From NCBI GenBank assembly GCA_022562835.1, contig JADFOM010000022.1:1-16466 (forward strand): 16,466 nucleotides of DNA, written 5' to 3'. This document shows, piece by piece, positions 14,523 to 16,466 of this stretch. The notes under the pieces were generated by a model that saw only the letters and a program-made list of their open reading frames with translations, did not search any database and was not told where the DNA came from. The translations under genes and the position numbers were made by a program. Within the stretch, counting starts at the first letter, position 1. Every line of letters starts with the position of its first letter. This DNA comes from Acidobacteriota bacterium (lineage in GTDB: Bacteria > Actinomycetota > Acidimicrobiia > Acidimicrobiales > SHLQ01).

Positions 14523-14831
14523 CTAGCGGCGGGTTTGGTGCAAAACCGCGCTCGTCGGCCCGACCTTCACGCCGGAGTCGTCGATCGCGACAACCTCGGC
14601 ATCCACGATGAGAGCAAACCCGTCCGTGTCGGCCATACCCCAAAGCAGTGTCAAGGCGTCACCGGTTGTGAGGGAGGAACGAGTGCCAGCGCCGACGGGG
14701 CAATGCCAGTCTTGCGACACCTGCACGCTGCATGCACGTGGACCGCTATCGCGCACCGTGAGCAGGTATATAGGGCCTTCGCGTCGCCCGCGATGTTCAT
14801 CGAGCTCGTCGAGCGCTATCGGTACACTCAC
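14523..14831 (-). CDS. Small PPOX-type (pyridoxamine phosphate oxidase-like) split-barrel protein
   Basis: The product has 102 residues from a GTG at 14831. The pattern P-I-Y-L-L-T-V (20-26), C-S-V-Q-V (34-38), a segment matching the usual A-G-x-x-T-R-x-x-L (48-54), A-L-T-L-L-W (59-64), G-F-A-L-I-V-D-A (71-78) and V-G-P-T-S-A-V-L-H (90-98) is that of small actinobacterial proteins of the PNPOx-like flavin/F420 split-barrel fold. AGGGTGA lies about 4 bases before the GTG, whereas the upstream ATG of the longer frame (14960) lies inside the LLM gene and adds an unlikely Arg-rich leader. It follows the LLM oxidoreductase gene by 40 bp on the same strand. Such proteins bind FMN, F420 or haem, and the ligand cannot be read from this sequence. 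Its short size is normal for this subgroup. Confidence 0.72.
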   Translation of the reverse strand: MSVPIALDELDEHRGRREGPIYLLTVRDSGPRACSVQVSQDWHCPVGAGTRSSLTTGDALTLLWGMADTDGFALIVDAEVVAIDDSGVKVGPTSAVLHQTRR

Positions 14832-14871
14832 GAGATCACCCTGAAGGGTCGTGCCGCCAGCGTCAAGCCCA

Positions 14872-15747
14872 TCACGCCACTTTCGAGATGATCTCGTCTG
14901 CATACCAACGCAGTGCATCCACCTTCTCGCTGAGCGGCTGAGTATCGGGGCCTGGTACATAGCTGTCGCGGAACCCGACGATCACGTCGGTAACGCCGAG
15001 ATCTTCGAGACGCTTGATTCCGTCAGCGCTGTAGGCATCCATTGAGATGACGTACAGTTTGAATGGCTCGTTTGACCTGCCGGCCTCGGCTCGCAACGTG
15101 TGCAGGGTCGCGATGTGCGCGGCGAGTGCTTCGGGGTCGCCACCGGCGTGCATCCACCCGTCACCGAGTCGGGCGGCTCGGGCCAACGCCGCGTGGCTAT
15201 GGCCGCCGAGCAAGATCGGAATCGGCTTTTCTGGCGTCGGTGTCATCTTGATCGACGGTACATCGAAGATCTCACCCTTGTATTCGAAGTAGTCGCCGCT
15301 GCTCAGCCCTCGGATGATCTCGATCATTTCGTCCATGCGACGACCGCGGCGGGCCCACTGCACGTCGCAGATCTCGTAGTCCTCTGGCCACGGACTCGAC
15401 CCAACGCCGAAGTCAAATCTCTCACCGGACAGCACGGCTACCGACGTCGCCTGCTTCGCGATCAAGACCGGATGACGAATCGGTAACTTGACCACGAAGG
15501 TCGCGAAACGGATTCGCTCAGTAACCGCCGCGAGTGCTGGGATTAAGGAGAACGGCTCGATAAACGGTCGATCTTCGAGAAAGCTTCGGTCCCCGTCGGG
15601 CGTGTAGGGGTAGGTCGAATCGGACTCCTCCGGATAACAGATGCTGTCCGGGATAACGAAGCCGTCATAACCAGCGTCCTCCGCCGCGCTTGCGAGCGCT
15701 GAGTAGTAGCCGGGATCGATCATCGACTCCGCATAGGAAAATCGCAT
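14872..15747 (-). CDS. LLM-class (luciferase-like, probably F420-dependent) oxidoreductase
   Basis: The 291-residue product is a bacterial-luciferase-like TIM barrel. Family features are the N-terminal A-A-E-D-A-G-Y-D-G-F (21-30), the strand F-A-T-F-V-V-K-L-P-I-R-H-P (81-93) followed by A-K-Q-A-T, the signature L-S-G-E-R-F-D-F-G-V-G (106-116), R-R-x-D-E-M-I-E-I (about 136-144) and the cofactor phosphate-binding region I-L-L-G-G-H-S (178-184) followed by A-A-R-L-G-D-G-W (191-198). AGGAG at 15756-15760 lies 8 bases before the ATG. Related proteins use F420 or FMN to reduce or oxygenate diverse substrates; choice of cofactor and substrate is inferred only from general likeness and from the actinobacterial setting. 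It is followed by the PPOX-type gene and is divergent from a CoA-transferase. Confidence 0.87.
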   Translation of the reverse strand: MRFSYAESMIDPGYYSALASAAEDAGYDGFVIPDSICYPEESDSTYPYTPDGDRSFLEDRPFIEPFSLIPALAAVTERIRFATFVVKLPIRHPVLIAKQATSVAVLSGERFDFGVGSSPWPEDYEICDVQWARRGRRMDEMIEIIRGLSSGDYFEYKGEIFDVPSIKMTPTPEKPIPILLGGHSHAALARAARLGDGWMHAGGDPEALAAHIATLHTLRAEAGRSNEPFKLYVISMDAYSADGIKRLEDLGVTDVIVGFRDSYVPGPDTQPLSEKVDALRWYADEIISKVA

Positions 15748-15783
15748 TCTGCAGTCTCCTGGCGCAAAGGGTGCTGAACAGCG

Positions 15784-15789
15784 ATCCTA
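15784..15789 (-). promoter_or_regulatory. Candidate -10 box for the LLM oxidoreductase gene
   Basis: TAGGAT on the minus strand lies 36 bases before the ATG at 15747, which leaves a leader of about 30 bases carrying the AGGAG ribosome site. No clear -35 was found. Confidence 0.4.
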
Positions 15790-15824
15790 TTGGGTCAGAA
15801 CGGGACGGTCTGGAGTCGTCCAAC

Positions 15825-15830
15825 TATTCT
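15825..15830 (+). promoter_or_regulatory. Candidate -10 box of a leaderless promoter for the CoA-transferase gene
   Basis: TATTCT, close to the TATAAT consensus, lies 6 bases before the ATG at 15837, and no Shine-Dalgarno is present. The divergent LLM promoter box is only 35 bases away, so the two promoters probably influence each other. Confidence 0.5.
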
Positions 15831-15836
15831 TCGCAT

Positions 15837-16466
15837 ATGTCAAAACCAGCACTCGATGGTCTACGCGTCCTCGACCTTTGCGACCTTCGTGGCGCTATGG
15901 CAGCACGAATCCTTGCTGACCTCGGCGCCGAAGTTCTCAGGTTCCCGCTCGACGACGGCACACCGCTCACCCGCGGCGGCACAGCCACTCAGTACCGCAA
16001 CCTCAACAAGTCCACGCTCGGCGAGGGGGCCGACCTCTCATCGTTGCTCGACGGTGCCGATGTCGTGATCGACAATCGGCCCGAAACGCGGGAGGTTTGC
16101 GGGCTAGCAGACGTCGACGCGATGCGGTCTGATAAGCCCGAACTTGTCCAGGTATGCATACGCGATTTTGGAATGACGGGCCCGCGCTCACATTGGACGC
16201 TCGATCCTCTTCCCGCGCTGGCATCGTCGGGCGCCTTGTTCGCCACTGGGTTCCCCGATCGATCACCGTGTTGGCTGCCCGTACATCTCGCACACGACTG
16301 CGCAAGCGTGCATGGAGCACTCGGTGCGGTCGCCGCGGTGACGAACCGTCGGCGTCACGGGGATGGTGACGTCATCGAGGTCAGCGTGCAGGAGGCAGCG
16401 ATCGCCGGTCTGGTGCCGTGGTCTGTCTGTGTTGATGACTACCTCCACATCAACCCGTTGCTCCCG
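15837..16466 (+). CDS. CaiB/BaiF-type class III CoA-transferase, 5' part (cut by window edge)
   Basis: The first 210 codons are open to the window end. The N-terminus L-D-G-L-R-V-L-D-L (6-14) followed by A-A-R-I-L-A-D-L-G-A-E-V (22-33) is the family's nucleotide-binding-like start. R-N-L-N-K-S (54-59) matches the usual R-x-x-N-x-x-K-S element. H-D154-C-A-S-V-H-G-A-L marks the likely catalytic Asp (Asp169 in formyl-CoA transferase), and V-I-E-V-S-V-Q-E-A (179-187) is the typical strand after it. These enzymes move CoA between carboxylic acids, or act as racemases in the alpha-methylacyl branch; the acyl substrate is unknown. The Glu that usually follows the first Rossmann-like strand is replaced (V-L-R-F-P). 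The intergenic region with the LLM gene is only 89 bp. Confidence 0.87.
   Translation, partial: MSKPALDGLRVLDLCDLRGAMAARILADLGAEVLRFPLDDGTPLTRGGTATQYRNLNKSTLGEGADLSSLLDGADVVIDNRPETREVCGLADVDAMRSDKPELVQVCIRDFGMTGPRSHWTLDPLPALASSGALFATGFPDRSPCWLPVHLAHDCASVHGALGAVAAVTNRRRHGDGDVIEVSVQEAAIAGLVPWSVCVDDYLHINPLLP

Overview
The window is dense protein-coding DNA of high GC content from a bacterial chromosome. It most resembles a marine or freshwater actinobacterium of the Acidimicrobiia type (Ilumatobacter-like). That placement is an inference from four things: secreted proteins built of ~124-residue 'R-[VIL]-L-D-T-R' repeats, an LLM-class (F420-type) oxidoreductase beside a small split-barrel flavoprotein, actinobacterial TANNNT -10 boxes placed 6-8 bases before start codons, and the codon use. 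No tRNA, rRNA, CRISPR array, insertion sequence or phage gene was seen.

Layout. (1) 1-643, minus: 5' part of a secreted RILDTR-repeat protein, cut by the window edge. (2) 735-3580, minus: a two-gene unit, a Tat-exported D-aminoacylase-like amidohydrolase followed with a GTGA overlap by a membrane-anchored CapA-family protein. (3) 3658-4725, plus: a membrane-anchored TIM-barrel glycosidase-like protein, divergent from the amidohydrolase across 77 bp. (4) 4732-5520, minus: an uncharacterised 262-residue cytoplasmic protein of an actinobacterial family, convergent with the previous gene (6 bp between stops). (5) 5521-5734: a 214-bp divergent intergenic region rich in inverted repeats. (6) 5735-12078, plus: an AddB-like nuclease and an AddA-like helicase-nuclease joined by an ATGA overlap. 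(7) 12133-14166, plus: a secreted protein with three RVLDTR repeats fused to a matrixin-like zinc metalloprotease domain. (8) 14167-14522: a convergent, partly AT-rich non-coding region with two perfect hairpins. (9) 14523-15747, minus: an LLM-class oxidoreductase and a small PPOX-type split-barrel protein. (10) 15837 to the end, plus: 5' part of a class III (CaiB/BaiF) CoA-transferase, divergent from the oxidoreductase.

How the genes may work together. Items 2 and 3 form an envelope or extracytoplasmic set: all three products are exported or membrane-anchored and they share one promoter region. The two Add-like proteins should form one complex that processes DNA double-strand ends for recombination. 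The LLM protein, the PPOX protein and the divergent CoA-transferase look like part of a catabolic or redox neighbourhood using F420 or flavin and CoA thioesters. The two RILDTR-repeat proteins belong to a lineage-typical secreted family. The best leads for something undescribed are the repeat-protease fusion, the amidohydrolase that lacks the usual His-x-His metal motif, the unknown gene with the structured region in front of the Add operon, and the AT-rich convergent region.
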